Source: Acidobacteriota bacterium (GTDB lineage: Bacteria; Acidobacteriota; UBA6911). Taken from it: DNA of 64,000 nt. The position numbers were made by a program, and so were the translations under genes. The notes under the pieces are model-generated. The model searched no databases and was not told the DNA's origin. It saw only the letters and a program-made list of their open reading frames with translations. Below are positions 33,138-42,981 of this stretch, piece by piece. The stretch is from the NCBI GenBank assembly GCA_012729555.1, contig JAAYCX010000012.1, positions 150,519-214,518 of the forward strand, given 5' to 3'. Positions within the stretch are counted from its first letter, which is position 1, and every line of letters begins with the position of its first letter.

Positions 33138-33357
33138 GAGCATCGACAGCACCGATCCGGTGTTTCGCAGCGGAAAGGTCAATTTCGGCGGGATCCTCAA
33201 GGAGGTCAACCTCGCCTACGTGCCGGAAGCGGACGTAGGGGACTATGTCCTCGTGCACGTCGGGTTCGCCATCAGCACCATAGACGAGGCGCAGGCGGAG
33301 GAGACGCTTTCGTACCTCGAGGAGATGGACCGGCTGGCCGGGGTGGATAACCGATGA
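33109..33357 (+). CDS. hypC: Hydrogenase maturation chaperone HypC
   Basis: 82 residues starting [13 protein letters not shown], with the essential Cys2. HypC carries the Fe(CN)2CO unit with HypD and delivers it to the hydrogenase large subunit. The gene overlaps the end of hypF by 29 bases in another frame and ends overlapping hypD by 4 bases (ATGA), so expression is tightly coupled. Confidence 0.95.
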   Translation: MCLAVPGKIESIDSTDPVFRSGKVNFGGILKEVNLAYVPEADVGDYVLVHVGFAISTIDEAQAEETLSYLEEMDRLAGVDNR

Positions 33358-34445
33358 AGCATATCGACGAATACCGCGACGGGACCGCCGCCCGGGCCTG
33401 CGCGGAGGCGATCGGCAGGATCACCACCGGGCCCTGGACGATCATGGAAGTATGCGGCGGACAGACCCATTCCATCGTCAAGTTCGGCATCGACGAGCTG
33501 CTCCCCCCCGCCGTCACCCTGGTCCACGGCCCCGGATGCCCCGTATGCGTCACGGCGCTCGAGTATGTCGAAAAGGCGATCGAAATCGCCTCCGTCCCCG
33601 GGGTCTGCTTCTGTTCCTTCGGGGACATGCTGCGGGTCCCGGGGATTTCCCGGGACCTTCTCTCGGTCAAAGCGGCGGGAGGGGACGTGCGCATCGTCTA
33701 CTCGCCCCTCGACGCGCTCCGGCTGGCCGCGGCCCATCCCGACCGCGAGGTCGTGTTCTTTGCCGTGGGGTTCGAGACCACGGCGCCCGCCGTCGCCATG
33801 GCCGCCTATCAGGCCGTCCGGCAGGGGGTGCGTAATTTTTCCATGCTGGTGTCCCACGTGCGCGTCCCCCCGGCCATGGAAGCGGTCCTCTCTTCCCCCG
33901 GCAACCGGGTCCAGGGTTTTCTGGCGGCGGGTCATGTGTGCGCCGTGATGGGAACGTCCGAATACGGGCCGATCGCCTCCCGCTACCATATCCCCATCGT
34001 GGTCACGGGATTCGAACCGGTCGATATCCTGCAGGGGCTCTACATGTGCCTGAGGCAGCTGGAACAGGGGCGGGCGGAGGTGGAAAACCAGTACTCCCGC
34101 TCGGTGCGTCCCGAAGGGAACCCCGCCGCCCGGAAGCTGATGGGGGAGATATTCCGGGTGGTCCCGCGCAAGTGGCGCGGGATCGGGGAAATCGCCCGGA
34201 GCGGCCTGGGCCTCAGGGAGGAATACGCCTCGCTCGACGCCGAGACCCGGTTCGGCGTCGCCCACCGCACGACCGAGGAGCCGCCGGAGTGCCGGAGCGG
34301 CCTGGTCCTGCAGGGGATCCTCAAGCCCCGCGAATGCCCCGAGTTCGGCACCCGCTGCACCCCGGAACACCCCCTGGGAGCGACGATGGTGTCGTCCGAG
34401 GGGGCCTGCGCCGCCTACTATCATTACAGGAGAAGAAGAAGCTGA
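33354..34445 (+). CDS. hypD: Hydrogenase Fe-ligand assembly protein HypD
   Basis: 363 residues. Family motifs: [14 protein letters not shown], the Cys motif [41 protein letters not shown], and C-terminal Cys residues of the [4Fe-4S] cluster ([22 protein letters not shown], ending CTPEHPLGA). HypD is the scaffold on which CN and CO are attached to iron. The ATG at 33354 overlaps the hypC stop. Confidence 0.95.
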   Translation: MKHIDEYRDGTAARACAEAIGRITTGPWTIMEVCGGQTHSIVKFGIDELLPPAVTLVHGPGCPVCVTALEYVEKAIEIASVPGVCFCSFGDMLRVPGISRDLLSVKAAGGDVRIVYSPLDALRLAAAHPDREVVFFAVGFETTAPAVAMAAYQAVRQGVRNFSMLVSHVRVPPAMEAVLSSPGNRVQGFLAAGHVCAVMGTSEYGPIASRYHIPIVVTGFEPVDILQGLYMCLRQLEQGRAEVENQYSRSVRPEGNPAARKLMGEIFRVVPRKWRGIGEIARSGLGLREEYASLDAETRFGVAHRTTEEPPECRSGLVLQGILKPRECPEFGTRCTPEHPLGATMVSSEGACAAYYHYRRRRS

Positions 34446-34471
34446 TTTCCACCCATCCAGAGGGAGCGATC

Positions 34472-35521
34472 GTGAAGACCGGTAACTCGTTTGTCTGTCC
34501 CATACCCATTCGACAGTATCCCCAGGTGCTGCTGGCCCACGGCGGAGGGGGCACCCTGACGCACCAGCTGATCGAAAAGATGTTTCTCCCCGCCTTCGGC
34601 AACCCCCTTCTGGGCGCCCGGCACGACGGGGCGGTCTTCGACCCGCCGGAGGGCCGGATGGCGTTCACGACCGACTCCTACGTGGTCCGCCCCCTCTTTT
34701 TCCCCGGCGGCGACATCGGCACCCTTGCGGTCAACGGCACCGTGAACGACCTGGCGATGTGCGGCGCCCGCCCGCTCTACCTGAGCGCCGGCTTCATCAT
34801 CGAGGAGGGGCTCCCGATGGACACCCTCTGGAGGGTGGTCCGGTCGATGAAACGGGCGGCCGACGACGCCGGGGTCCAGATCGTCACGGGGGACACCAAG
34901 GTCGTGGACCGCGGGAAGGGGGACGGGATCTTCATCAATACGGCGGGGGTCGGCGCCGTCCCTCCCGGCCGCGCCATCTCCCCCTCGGCGGTGCGGGAGG
35001 GGGACCGGATCCTGCTCAGCGGGGATATCGGCCGGCACGGGATCGCCATCATGGCCGTCCGCGAGGGGCTGGAGTTCGAAACCACCATCACGAGCGACTG
35101 CGCCCCGCTCGCCGGGATCGTGGAGTCGCTCTGCGAGGCCGGGATCGACATCCACTGCATGCGCGACCTCACCCGGGGCGGGCTGGCCAGCACGCTGGTG
35201 GAAATCGCCGAAGCCACCGCCCTGCAGTGCGAAATCGAGGAGGTGTCGGTGCCCATCCGGGAAGAGGTCCGCGCGGCGTGCGAGATCCTGGGGTTCGACC
35301 CCCTCTATGTGGCCAACGAGGGACGCTTTGCCGCCTTCGTCCCCGCGGAACAGGCCGAAAGGGCCGTCGACCTGATGCGGCGGCACCCCCTGGGAGCCGG
35401 CGCCGCCGTCATCGGGACGGTGAAGGCGGGGAGCCCGGGACTGGCCACACTCCGCAGCCTCATCGGGGCCACCCGCGTCATCGACATGCTCAGCGGCGAG
35501 CAGCTCCCCCGGATCTGCTGA
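34472..35521 (+). CDS. hypE: Hydrogenase maturation protein HypE
   Basis: 349 residues, PurM-like. ATP-binding features are [15 protein letters not shown], the acidic [27 protein letters not shown] and [15 protein letters not shown], and the C-terminus ends PRIC, whose last Cys accepts carbamoyl from HypF and is dehydrated to cyanide. Start GTG at 34472 (MKTGNSF) with AGAGGGAG upstream. PurM-like selenophosphate synthetase (SelD) is a relative, but the PRIC tail and neighbours show HypE. Its end overlaps convergent thiE by 32 bases. Confidence 0.96.
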   Translation: MKTGNSFVCPIPIRQYPQVLLAHGGGGTLTHQLIEKMFLPAFGNPLLGARHDGAVFDPPEGRMAFTTDSYVVRPLFFPGGDIGTLAVNGTVNDLAMCGARPLYLSAGFIIEEGLPMDTLWRVVRSMKRAADDAGVQIVTGDTKVVDRGKGDGIFINTAGVGAVPPGRAISPSAVREGDRILLSGDIGRHGIAIMAVREGLEFETTITSDCAPLAGIVESLCEAGIDIHCMRDLTRGGLASTLVEIAEATALQCEIEEVSVPIREEVRAACEILGFDPLYVANEGRFAAFVPAEQAERAVDLMRRHPLGAGAAVIGTVKAGSPGLATLRSLIGATRVIDMLSGEQLPRIC

Positions 35522-36158
35522 GCCGGGGGGCGGTGCGGGAGGGCATCATCCGTCTCAATCGCTCGAATTCGGCCCGGTCCTGAAACAGGCGGATGCCCGC
35601 AATCCCCCTGGCCCCGGCATCCATGACGCTGCCGAGCCTTTCCGGCTTCATCCCCCCGAGCGCGAAGACCGGGAGCGAGGTCGCGGCACAGGCCCGGTCG
35701 AGGAAACCGAGCCCCAGGATTGGGCCCATCCCCTCCTTGGAGGGGGTCGAAAAGAGGTGCCCGGCGAGGATATAGTCGGCGCCCGCGGCAGACGCCTTCC
35801 GGACCTCGGCCAGCGAATGGACCGAAACGCCGATCAGGAAACCTTCAGGGCTCCATCCCCTCACGTCCGCGGCCCCGAGCCCCGAGGAGGGGAGGTGCAC
35901 TCCGCCGGCGCCCGCGGCCAGGGCGATGTCGGCCCTGCCGTTGACCAGGACCCGGCACCCGGTGCCGCGGGCCATGGCCACGATCTTCCGCACGAGCGCG
36001 TACAGCTCGCGGTCCGGCAGGTCCTTCTCACGGACCTGGATGAAGTCCACCCCCCAGGCGAGCGCCCGCCGGACGCAGAGGGCGAAGGAGCGCCCGTCGA
36101 GCCGGCGCCGGTCGGTGATGTAATAGAAGAGCGGGCGCTCAGCGCGAAAACAACCCAT
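35490..36158 (-). CDS. thiE: Thiamine-phosphate synthase (ThiE)
   Basis: 222 residues of TIM-barrel ThiE/TenI. Recognisable segments are [66 protein letters not shown] and the phosphate loop FALGGM. ThiE couples the pyrimidine diphosphate with the thiazole phosphate to make thiamine phosphate. The R-E-K-D and the diphosphate loop are intact, favouring an active synthase over TenI. A short membrane-protein gene overlaps its start. Confidence 0.9.
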   Translation of the reverse strand: MGCFRAERPLFYYITDRRRLDGRSFALCVRRALAWGVDFIQVREKDLPDRELYALVRKIVAMARGTGCRVLVNGRADIALAAGAGGVHLPSSGLGAADVRGWSPEGFLIGVSVHSLAEVRKASAAGADYILAGHLFSTPSKEGMGPILGLGFLDRACAATSLPVFALGGMKPERLGSVMDAGARGIAGIRLFQDRAEFERLRRMMPSRTAPRLSRSGGAARR

Positions 36159-36390
36159 GGGACGCGCTCCTCCAGTGAAGGACTTCGTGGAAGCCGATCA
36201 GGATGCTGTCGACCCCCAGCCCCAGCACCGCCCCCTTGAAGAAGGGGTTGGTGACGACGGGCTCGATCTGCGGGCAGAGGTAGAGCACGAGGTTGTTGTC
36301 CCAGATACCCAGCCAGGGGAGCAGCAGCAGGGCCACGCCGACTTCCAGCGAATAGAGGATGTAGATGACGTTGAAGATTCTGGCGGTCAT
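36139..36390 (-). CDS. Small membrane protein of unknown function
   Basis: 83 residues with two hydrophobic stretches (NVIYILYSLEVGVALLLLPWLG and FFKGAVLGLGVDSILIGFHEVL). I do not recognise a family with certainty; small proteins with W-L-G-I-W-D-N followed by a G-L-G-V-x-x-I motif occur in several phyla, often next to metabolic genes. Start taken as the ATG at 36390; a GCGAG lies upstream. Its last 20 bases overlap the start of thiE on the same strand, so translation may be coupled. Confidence 0.65.
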   Translation of the reverse strand: MTARIFNVIYILYSLEVGVALLLLPWLGIWDNNLVLYLCPQIEPVVTNPFFKGAVLGLGVDSILIGFHEVLHWRSASHGLFSR

Positions 36391-36452
36391 TCGCACTCGC
36401 GGCCTATTCCCAATCCTCGAGCGACACCCGACCCGGAGCGCGCACCCCCCCG

Positions 36453-38999
36453 CTACCGGCCGTTCGGCCCGCTCCTTAGCTCGTCGATTCGTTGCGCGAC
36501 ATCCCGGTATCCGGGATCCTGGGTGAAGATCCCGTCGAAGCATTCCATCGCCCGGTCGGCGCTCCCGGCCATGGCATGGGCGATCCCCATGTCGTAGCGG
36601 AAGGCGAGGGCTTCGTGGGACGAAGGCTCCGTGAGGTCCAGGCCGGTCTGGCACCAGCGGATCACGGAACGGGGCATGTCCTTCTTCAGGAAACAGGTGC
36701 TCAGCATCCCGCAGCACTGGATCACCTGGGGATCCCCCTTGCGCATCTCGATCCCCTTGAGGGCGGCTTCGAATTCCCTGATCGCCTCGTCCGTCAGTTC
36801 CATGTCCCGGTAGGCTATGCCGAGGCTGAAGTGCTCTTCAAAGGACGCGCGGGCGGCCTCCTGGACCTCGGGGGAACGGACCTCGTCCATCAGGTCCGCG
36901 AACATCTCGTTGAAGAAGGGATCGGTCCCTGCGGTGTCCCCGTGCCCCGCCGGATCCGAGGCGGCGTCGACATCGACGATCTCGAAGGACTCCTGCAGCC
37001 CGTCGTCCGGCGGGGTTTCGGGGTGGTCGAAAAGCGCGATCTCCCCCCCGGCAGAAGCGGCGGGGCTTTCCCCGGCATCCGGCTTCGGCCCGCCCAGCTT
37101 TTCGTAGCGGGAGGCGAGTTCGGGGTGCCCGGGGTGGGCCCGGGCGATCTCGGCGAGCTTCGAATACGCTTCGTCCTCGAACCCGAGCCTGATGTAGAAA
37201 TCGACTTCCTGAAACTGCTCCTCCAGCGACTTGCCGGATGCGGCGGCGAAAGCCCCGGATTCCGCCCCGTCCGCGGCGGCGCCCTCTCCGCCGGAGGGGA
37301 GGGGGCCCTCCGCCATGAACTCGTCGAGCAGGTCTCCCGAAAGGTCCTCTTCCGCCGGCGACTCCGCGGACCGTTCCTTGAATTGGGGTTTCACCGCCTC
37401 AGGATCGATCCCCCGGCTGCGGGCGTATTCGGCCAGGTCGATCTCGCCGCCGGCCGTGCCCGGATCCAGTTGCCCGGCTTCCGCCAGGTAATTCCGGCAC
37501 GAGGCCTCGCTCCCTTCCGCCTGGTACAGGGCGGCCAGCAGGAGGCACTGCTCGGCCGCCTCGGCCTGACGGTCCTCCGATTTATAGAAGGAGAGCAGCC
37601 GGACCCGAACCTCCTTGTCGCACGGATTGCGCCGCTGGAGGTTTTCGAGCAGGCTCAGCGCCTTGTCCTTCAACCCGTAATTGAGCAGGAGATCGACCTC
37701 CACGACATTTTCCGAGGGGCTCTCGCCGGACAGGTCGCCATATTCCTTGGCGGCCAGCGGCGCTGCGGATTCGGCGGCCGCTTCCCCGGGCCCCTCCGCG
37801 GGAGGCGCATAGGGGACATCGGGATAGGCGGCCGTAAAGGCCTCGTAGTGCAGCTGCCGGTGTTTCTCGCTGTCGGGGTCGGAGTGGAGGATCTTCTCGA
37901 TCTGCTCGAGAGCTTCGATGGGCCTGCCCTGGCTCATGAAGTGATCGGCCAGCTGGTCCTGGACGGAGAGACAGCGCGCGGAATCTCCGGTCGCGGAATA
38001 GATGGCGGCGAGGCGTACCAGGGAGGGCGCGTACTCGGGATCCTTCCCGAGGATCTGCTCGCACAGGTCCACCGCACGCCCGGTTTCCCGCCTCGTGATG
38101 AGGGTGGGGATGATGGTGTCCAGGCACTCCATCGCTTCGTCGTACGCCCCGTTTTCGATCAGGGCGGCGGCGGCCGGGAAGAAGCTCTGGTACCGGGACT
38201 CGTCCAGGGAAAACGCCACCTTGCAGGCCTTGATGGCCGATTCCGTGTCCCCCGTTTCCATGCACGCGCGCCCCAGCATTTCGCGCAGGTCCGGGTTGTC
38301 CGGGGCCGCGGCCACCGATTTTTTCAGCAGTTCCAGGGCGGAGGCGGGATCCCCCGTCCTGAGGGAGCAGTCGAAAAATCCCTTCAGGGACTCCAGGTCG
38401 AGCGGATCGAGCTCGATGGCGGCCCGGTACGACTGGAGCGCCCCGGCGGCATCCCCTGCCTTGGCCTGGGCGCGGGCGGCCCCGGCCCAGTGCAGGCGGG
38501 CCTTTTCCCCGTTCCCCTCGGCGAGGTGGAGCTGGGCCAGCTTCCGCCGGATCCCGATGTTCAGGGGATCGAGCTCCGCGATCTTTTCATGGATTTCCAG
38601 GGACTCCCGCGTCTTCCCTTCCCTCTCCAGCAGATCGATCACCCGCTGGTATTGCCGGCACGCGTCCATGCCGAGCCCCTGCTTGGCGTACAGCGACGCC
38701 ATGGTGGAGTTGACCTCGACGTTGTCGGGGTCGGAACCGAGGATCTTCTTGTAGACGGCGATCGCCTTGAGGAAGAAATTGTTGTTGACGTAGGCTTCCG
38801 CCACCCGAGAAAAAAACCGGTTGGCCTCCGCCACGTCCTTCTGTCGCAGATAGAGGTCGCCTATCGTGTTGAGGATGAGAACGTCGTCGGGATCGAGCTC
38901 GACGATCTTCCGGTACTCGGCGATCGCCAGGCGGATCTTCCCGTGGAGCACGTACCTTTCAGCGTCTTCCAGTAATTTGGCTTTGCTATCAGCGGCCAC
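36453..38999 (-). CDS. Large tetratricopeptide-repeat protein
   Basis: 848 residues, mainly TPR helices. Clear early repeats are AERYVLHGKIRLAIAEYRKIVELDPDD (split), LNTIGDLYLRQKDVAEANRFFSRV, NNFFLKAIAVYKKILGSDPDN and EIHEKIAELDPLNIGIRRKLAQL. Further repeats and low-complexity Glu/Ala/Ser linkers fill the middle, and the last quarter has more TPR (FSLGIAYRDMELTDEAIREFEAAL). No signal peptide or enzyme domain is seen, so it is likely a cytoplasmic scaffold. Such long TPR proteins are common in acidobacteria and deltaproteobacteria. It ends within 75 bases of the small membrane gene. Confidence 0.82.
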   Translation of the reverse strand: MAADSKAKLLEDAERYVLHGKIRLAIAEYRKIVELDPDDVLILNTIGDLYLRQKDVAEANRFFSRVAEAYVNNNFFLKAIAVYKKILGSDPDNVEVNSTMASLYAKQGLGMDACRQYQRVIDLLEREGKTRESLEIHEKIAELDPLNIGIRRKLAQLHLAEGNGEKARLHWAGAARAQAKAGDAAGALQSYRAAIELDPLDLESLKGFFDCSLRTGDPASALELLKKSVAAAPDNPDLREMLGRACMETGDTESAIKACKVAFSLDESRYQSFFPAAAALIENGAYDEAMECLDTIIPTLITRRETGRAVDLCEQILGKDPEYAPSLVRLAAIYSATGDSARCLSVQDQLADHFMSQGRPIEALEQIEKILHSDPDSEKHRQLHYEAFTAAYPDVPYAPPAEGPGEAAAESAAPLAAKEYGDLSGESPSENVVEVDLLLNYGLKDKALSLLENLQRRNPCDKEVRVRLLSFYKSEDRQAEAAEQCLLLAALYQAEGSEASCRNYLAEAGQLDPGTAGGEIDLAEYARSRGIDPEAVKPQFKERSAESPAEEDLSGDLLDEFMAEGPLPSGGEGAAADGAESGAFAAASGKSLEEQFQEVDFYIRLGFEDEAYSKLAEIARAHPGHPELASRYEKLGGPKPDAGESPAASAGGEIALFDHPETPPDDGLQESFEIVDVDAASDPAGHGDTAGTDPFFNEMFADLMDEVRSPEVQEAARASFEEHFSLGIAYRDMELTDEAIREFEAALKGIEMRKGDPQVIQCCGMLSTCFLKKDMPRSVIRWCQTGLDLTEPSSHEALAFRYDMGIAHAMAGSADRAMECFDGIFTQDPGYRDVAQRIDELRSGPNGR

Positions 39000-39087
39000 C
39001 GTACTTCCCCTCCAGCAAACGCTTTCTCAGACTTCTGCAAGTCGCCAATGACGGCAGGCGTGACGCCGGCTCCGCGGGCGCTCCCGG

Positions 39088-39465
39088 CTATGGGGCCGGA
39101 GACGCTTCGGGAGCCCGGGCGGTTCTCCCGGCTTCCTTCAACCGGGCGGCCTTGCCCCGGCGGCCCCGGAGAAAATAGAGGCGTGCGCGGCGCACTTTTC
39201 CGCTCTTGACCACCTCCATCTTTTCGATGATGGGGGAATGCACCGGGAAGATGCGCTCGATGCCGTATCCGGAGGAAACCTTTCGAACCGTGAAAGTCGA
39301 AGAAATGCCGTTGTTCTTGTGGGCTATGACGACACCCTCGAACACCTGGATACGGTATTTTTCCCCTTCCTTGATCTTCACGTGAACCTTTACCATATCT
39401 CCTGGACGGAAGCGGGGAAGATCGGTTCGCATTTGGGAGCTTTCCACTGCCCGAACTAAATCCAT
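39088..39465 (-). CDS. rplS: Ribosomal protein bL19
   Basis: 125 residues. Typical segments are [37 protein letters not shown] (read in pieces), [22 protein letters not shown] and the basic [21 protein letters not shown]. The last 20 or so residues ([11 protein letters not shown]) are a disordered extension. Last gene of the ffh-rpsP-khpA-rimM-trmD-rplS cluster, 12 bases after trmD. Confidence 0.97.
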   Translation of the reverse strand: MDLVRAVESSQMRTDLPRFRPGDMVKVHVKIKEGEKYRIQVFEGVVIAHKNNGISSTFTVRKVSSGYGIERIFPVHSPIIEKMEVVKSGKVRRARLYFLRGRRGKAARLKEAGRTARAPEASPAP

Positions 39466-39477
39466 GACTATGACTCC

Positions 39478-40176
39478 TTAATTTTGGGCCAACCGCTCGT
39501 TGATTAGCTCCGGGCGGGCCCGTTTCGTTTTCTCCAGAGCTTGTTCCTTACGCCACTCGGCTATTCTCGCATGGTCCCCCGAAAGGAGCACTTCCGGAAC
39601 CGTGTGTCCCCGGTATTCGGCGGGCCGCGTATACTGCGGATAATCAAGCAACCCGCTCGAAAAACTCTCATTTGCGGCCGATTCAGGGCACCCGAGGGCG
39701 CCCGGGATCAGCCGCACGATCGAGTCAAGGAGCACCATGGCCGGGATTTCTCCGCCGGTCAGGACGAAATCTCCGATGGAGATCTCCTGATCCACGAGAT
39801 GATCTATCACCCGCTGGTCCACTCCTTCGTATCGGCCGCAGACCAGGATCAGATGCGGAATTGTGGAAAATTCCGCGGCCAGGCCCTGGGACCAGGGTCT
39901 CCCCTGGGGGGACAACAGGACCACCCGGCTCTTCCCCTTCTCCCCCGACCCCAGGCACGCCTCTATCGCCTCGAAAAGCGGGGCCGGCATGAACACCATC
40001 CCCTCGCCTCCGCCGTAGGGGCGGTCGTCCACCGACCGGTGCCGGTCCCGGGCGAAATCCCTCAGGTTGACGAGCCGGACATCGGCCAGTCCCGACTGCC
40101 GGGCCCGGCGAATTATGCCACAATCCAGCACGCCCGTGAACAGCTCGGGAAAAACCGTTATGATATCAAACCTCAT
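39478..40176 (-). CDS. trmD: tRNA (guanine-37-N1)-methyltransferase TrmD
   Basis: 232 residues with the SPOUT knot: MRFDIITVFPELF at the start, DDRPYGGGEGMVF, VCGRYEGVDQRV, EISIGDFVLTGGEIPAM and DYPQYTRPAEY, with the trefoil knot typical of the family. It methylates G37 of tRNAs to prevent frameshifting. The start at the ATG at 40176 overlaps the rimM stop by 4 bases; a longer frame upstream is not supported. Confidence 0.97.
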   Translation of the reverse strand: MRFDIITVFPELFTGVLDCGIIRRARQSGLADVRLVNLRDFARDRHRSVDDRPYGGGEGMVFMPAPLFEAIEACLGSGEKGKSRVVLLSPQGRPWSQGLAAEFSTIPHLILVCGRYEGVDQRVIDHLVDQEISIGDFVLTGGEIPAMVLLDSIVRLIPGALGCPESAANESFSSGLLDYPQYTRPAEYRGHTVPEVLLSGDHARIAEWRKEQALEKTKRARPELINERLAQN

Positions 40177-40703
40177 TTGCCCAGGTCCATCAATCCTTCC
40201 GGGGGGTCCACCCATATCCGCTTCTCTTCAACCGATATCCTGACGCAGATGGGAGCCACGGCGGGGATCAGGAATTCCCGCTCCCCCAGCCCGACCGCCA
40301 GCTGGGTGTTTCCGGCGATGTGCAGGATCCCGCGCACGCTGCCGAGCGGGTTCCCCTCGAGGTCCTCGACCCGGCACCCGACGAGGTCGTGATCGTAATA
40401 GGTCCCTTCGGGGAGGTCCCTCACCCGGTCTCCCGGGATCAGGACCCAGCAGTCGACGTACTCTTCCGCGGCTCCGATGCTGTCCACGCCGGCGAACTTC
40501 AGTACCCTGCGCCCCCGGTAGTCCCACGAGTCCTCGAGGGTCAGCCGTTTCGGCCCGCCGTCGGCGGGCTCGACCCACACCTCGTCCAGGCCGTCAAAAC
40601 GATCGGGAAAATCGGTGTGCAGCTCCGCCAGGACCTCTCCCCGGTTCCCCCTGGTCCTGGCGATTCTGGCGATGGCGATAAAAGGAGGTGTTTCCTGTCC
40701 CAC
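40173..40703 (-). CDS. rimM: Ribosome maturation factor RimM
   Basis: 176 residues. FIAIARIARTRGNRGEVLAEL opens the first barrel, and the C-terminal PRC-like barrel holds GTYYDHDLVGCRVED, GNPLGSVRGIL and PICVRISVEEKRIWVDPPEGLMDL. It assists 30S subunit assembly by binding S19. The start is a GTG at 40703 that shares its G with the khpA stop (TAGTG), which couples the two genes. Earlier in-frame codons run into khpA and do not look like RimM. Confidence 0.93.
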   Translation of the reverse strand: MGQETPPFIAIARIARTRGNRGEVLAELHTDFPDRFDGLDEVWVEPADGGPKRLTLEDSWDYRGRRVLKFAGVDSIGAAEEYVDCWVLIPGDRVRDLPEGTYYDHDLVGCRVEDLEGNPLGSVRGILHIAGNTQLAVGLGEREFLIPAVAPICVRISVEEKRIWVDPPEGLMDLGK

Positions 40704-40933
40704 TATTCCAGGATTTCCAGGACAAACCGTTTCTTGAGTTTCATGCCTGCCGCACCCAGAAGAGTGCGGATGCATCGGGCGGTCCGACCCTGCTTGCCGA
40801 TTACCTTGCCCAGGTCGCTCGGGGCTACACGAAGCTCCAGAACCGTCGTCTGCTCCCCCTCGACCTCGGTCACCGTAACCTGTTCGGGATTATCTACAAG
40901 CGCTTTCGCGATCAATTCCACCAGCTCTTTCAT
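40703..40933 (-). CDS. khpA: KH-domain RNA-binding protein KhpA
   Basis: 76 residues with one KH domain; the GxxG loop is VIGKQGRT. KhpA pairs with KhpB (not in the window) in many bacteria and binds small and messenger RNAs. GGAGG lies 8 bases before the ATG at 40933. Sits between rpsP and rimM, its usual place. Confidence 0.95.
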   Translation of the reverse strand: MKELVELIAKALVDNPEQVTVTEVEGEQTTVLELRVAPSDLGKVIGKQGRTARCIRTLLGAAGMKLKKRFVLEILE

Positions 40934-41014
40934 ACGCGCCTCCTCCGAGACCACTCGAAATCATCCAGCAGAAAGCTCACCCGGGCATCGCTGCAGAAAT
41001 GGAAGAACGCGGCA

Positions 41015-41272
41015 TCAGCTGGCGGCTGCGGGAGCGGGCGGCGCGGCCTTTTTCAACAGGGAATTCACCGTATCCGAAGGTTGGGCACCGCATGCCAGCC
41101 AGTGGTGCACTCTGTCCATGTTCAATTCGACCAGCGGCGGGTTCGTCTTCGGATTGTAATGTCCGAGGATCTCCACGAAACTCCCGTCCCGGGTCTGTCT
41201 TTGCTCCATCACCACCACCCTATAAAAGGGCTTCTTCTTCGCCCCCATGCGCGTCAAACGTATTCTAAGCAA
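41015..41272 (-). CDS. rpsP: Ribosomal protein bS16
   Basis: 85 residues beginning LRIRLTRMGAKKKPFYRVVV, followed by DGSFVEILGHYNP. No ATG is available at the natural start. A TTG at 41272, 4 bases after GGAGG, gives M-L-R-I-R-L, the length expected for bS16. The tail AAPPAPAAAS is a short disordered extension. Followed by khpA after 81 bases. Confidence 0.95.
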   Translation of the reverse strand: MLRIRLTRMGAKKKPFYRVVVMEQRQTRDGSFVEILGHYNPKTNPPLVELNMDRVHHWLACGAQPSDTVNSLLKKAAPPAPAAAS

Positions 41273-41494
41273 AACGCCTCCTCGTATCCTGAGATCGTCA
41301 ACCCGCACCGTGCGTGCGGTCTAAACCATGCTAATTCTGGCACATAAAAAGACCGGATTCAACTGCCGCAAAGACGCTGCCGGAAGGCAGAACCGCGGAC
41401 CGCCGGCCGGACCAACACAACCCGAAATATTTCATGGACTTACGGCCTTCCGCCGGCTCCGCCCCTCCCGGAATGCGGCCGGGATTCCCCCGGC

Positions 41495-42829
41495 CTAGCG
41501 CGGCAGCTTCATCCCCTTCATCAGGCGGGGCATGATGCCGCGGCTCAGGCTTCGCATCATTTTCCTGGTTTCGACATACTGCTTGAGCAGCCGGTTGATC
41601 TCGGAAACGGGACGCCCGCACCCCCGGGCGATGCGCTTCTTCCTGCTGCCGTTGAGGATCTGGTGGTTGCCGCGCTCGGCATCCGTCATCGAATCGATGA
41701 TGGCCTCGATATGGATCAGTTCCTTCTCGTCCACCTTCATCTGGCCGATGCCCCGCAGCGGCCCCATGTTCGGCAGCATCCCCAGGATCTGCTCGAGGGG
41801 GCCCATTTTCCGGATCTGCTTCAGCTGGTCGCGGAAATCCTCCAGCGTGAAGGCATCCTTGCGGATCTTCTCCGCCATCGCCTCGGCCTGGTCCCGGTCG
41901 ACCGTGTCCTCGGCCTTCTCGATCAGCGACAGGACATCGCCCATCCCCAGGATGCGGCCCGCAAGTCTGTCCGGGAAAAAGGGCTCGAGCGCCTCGACCT
42001 TTTCCCCCGTCCCCACGAACTTGATCGGCTGCCCGGTCACGCTCTTGATGGACAGCGCCGCCCCGCCGCGGGCGTCCCCGTCCATCTTGGTCAGGATGAC
42101 TCCGGTCAATCCCAGTCTCTCGTGAAACTCCCGGGCGCTGCGGACCGCGTCCTGGCCCGTCATGGCGTCCGCGACCAGCAGCACCTCCACCGGGGGGGTC
42201 GCGGTGCGGATCCGGTCGAGCTCCCGCATCATCTCGTCATCGATGTGAAGCCGGCCGGCCGTGTCGATGACGAGGACGTCGTATCCCCCGTTGCGCGCGT
42301 GGCGCAGCCCCTTTTCGGCCCGGGATACCGGGTCCAGGTCCGCGGGGTCGTCGAAATACCCGAGCCGGTTGGCGGCGCACAGCACCCGCAGCTGTTCGAC
42401 CGCGGCCGGACGGTAGACATCGACCGACACCAGCAGGGGGGTATGGTTGTTCTTCACGAGCCACTGGGCGAGCTTGGCGCTGCTGGTGGTCTTCCCCGAT
42501 CCCTGCAGCCCGACCATGAGGAACACGCTCGGCGGCTGCTTGGAAAACCCGAGGCCCGCCTGCTCCCCCCCGAGCAGCTCCACGAGCTCGTCGCGCACCA
42601 CGCGGATGACCTGCTGGCCCGGGGTCAGCGACTCGAGCACCTCCTGCCCCAGGGCCCGCTGCTTGACCCGCTCCACGAATTCCTTGGCGAGCTTGAAATG
42701 GACGTCGGCGTCGAGCAGGGCGTTGCGGATCTCGCGCGCCGTCTCCTCGACGTGGCGTTCCGAGACCCGTCCCTGGCCGCTCAGGTTCCTGAGGATCTTC
42801 TGAAGCTTGTTGGATAGACCGTCCAGCAT
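41495..42829 (-). CDS. ffh: Signal recognition particle protein Ffh
   Basis: 444 residues with N, G and M domains. The P-loop is [17 protein letters not shown], then [24 protein letters not shown] (switch) and [14 protein letters not shown]; the Met-rich M domain ([30 protein letters not shown]) binds 4.5S RNA and signal peptides. Ffh targets membrane proteins co-translationally. The gap of over 220 bases to rpsP holds no gene; 4.5S RNA was not recognised. Confidence 0.97.
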   Translation of the reverse strand: MLDGLSNKLQKILRNLSGQGRVSERHVEETAREIRNALLDADVHFKLAKEFVERVKQRALGQEVLESLTPGQQVIRVVRDELVELLGGEQAGLGFSKQPPSVFLMVGLQGSGKTTSSAKLAQWLVKNNHTPLLVSVDVYRPAAVEQLRVLCAANRLGYFDDPADLDPVSRAEKGLRHARNGGYDVLVIDTAGRLHIDDEMMRELDRIRTATPPVEVLLVADAMTGQDAVRSAREFHERLGLTGVILTKMDGDARGGAALSIKSVTGQPIKFVGTGEKVEALEPFFPDRLAGRILGMGDVLSLIEKAEDTVDRDQAEAMAEKIRKDAFTLEDFRDQLKQIRKMGPLEQILGMLPNMGPLRGIGQMKVDEKELIHIEAIIDSMTDAERGNHQILNGSRKKRIARGCGRPVSEINRLLKQYVETRKMMRSLSRGIMPRLMKGMKLPR

Positions 42830-42981
42830 ACCCCTTCCCGTCGAAAAAAAGCATAATCATACCTGATTTTTCGGGAAATGCCCCAAAAAGTATGCGCCCC
42901 CGGGGCGGGGGGGCGGAATCTTCCATTGGCTTCGGAAAGGTTTGTGGACTAAGATGAGGTTTTTTGCGGCGTTGGAGACCT

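Noticed and set aside
30648-33209. 853-residue open frame opposite hypF
   Set aside because: Shadow of hypF, for the same reason.
34472-35521. Selenophosphate synthetase (SelD) as the identity of this PurM-like gene
   Set aside because: It ends in PRIC and sits in hypABFCDE, so it is HypE.
36492-38975. 827-residue open frame opposite the large TPR gene
   Set aside because: Shadow of the real TPR gene; no recognisable domain and no start signal.
42830-42981. Possible tRNA-Sec near selB
   Set aside because: No 90-base cloverleaf or GGTTCGA-type T-loop was found here or in other gaps.
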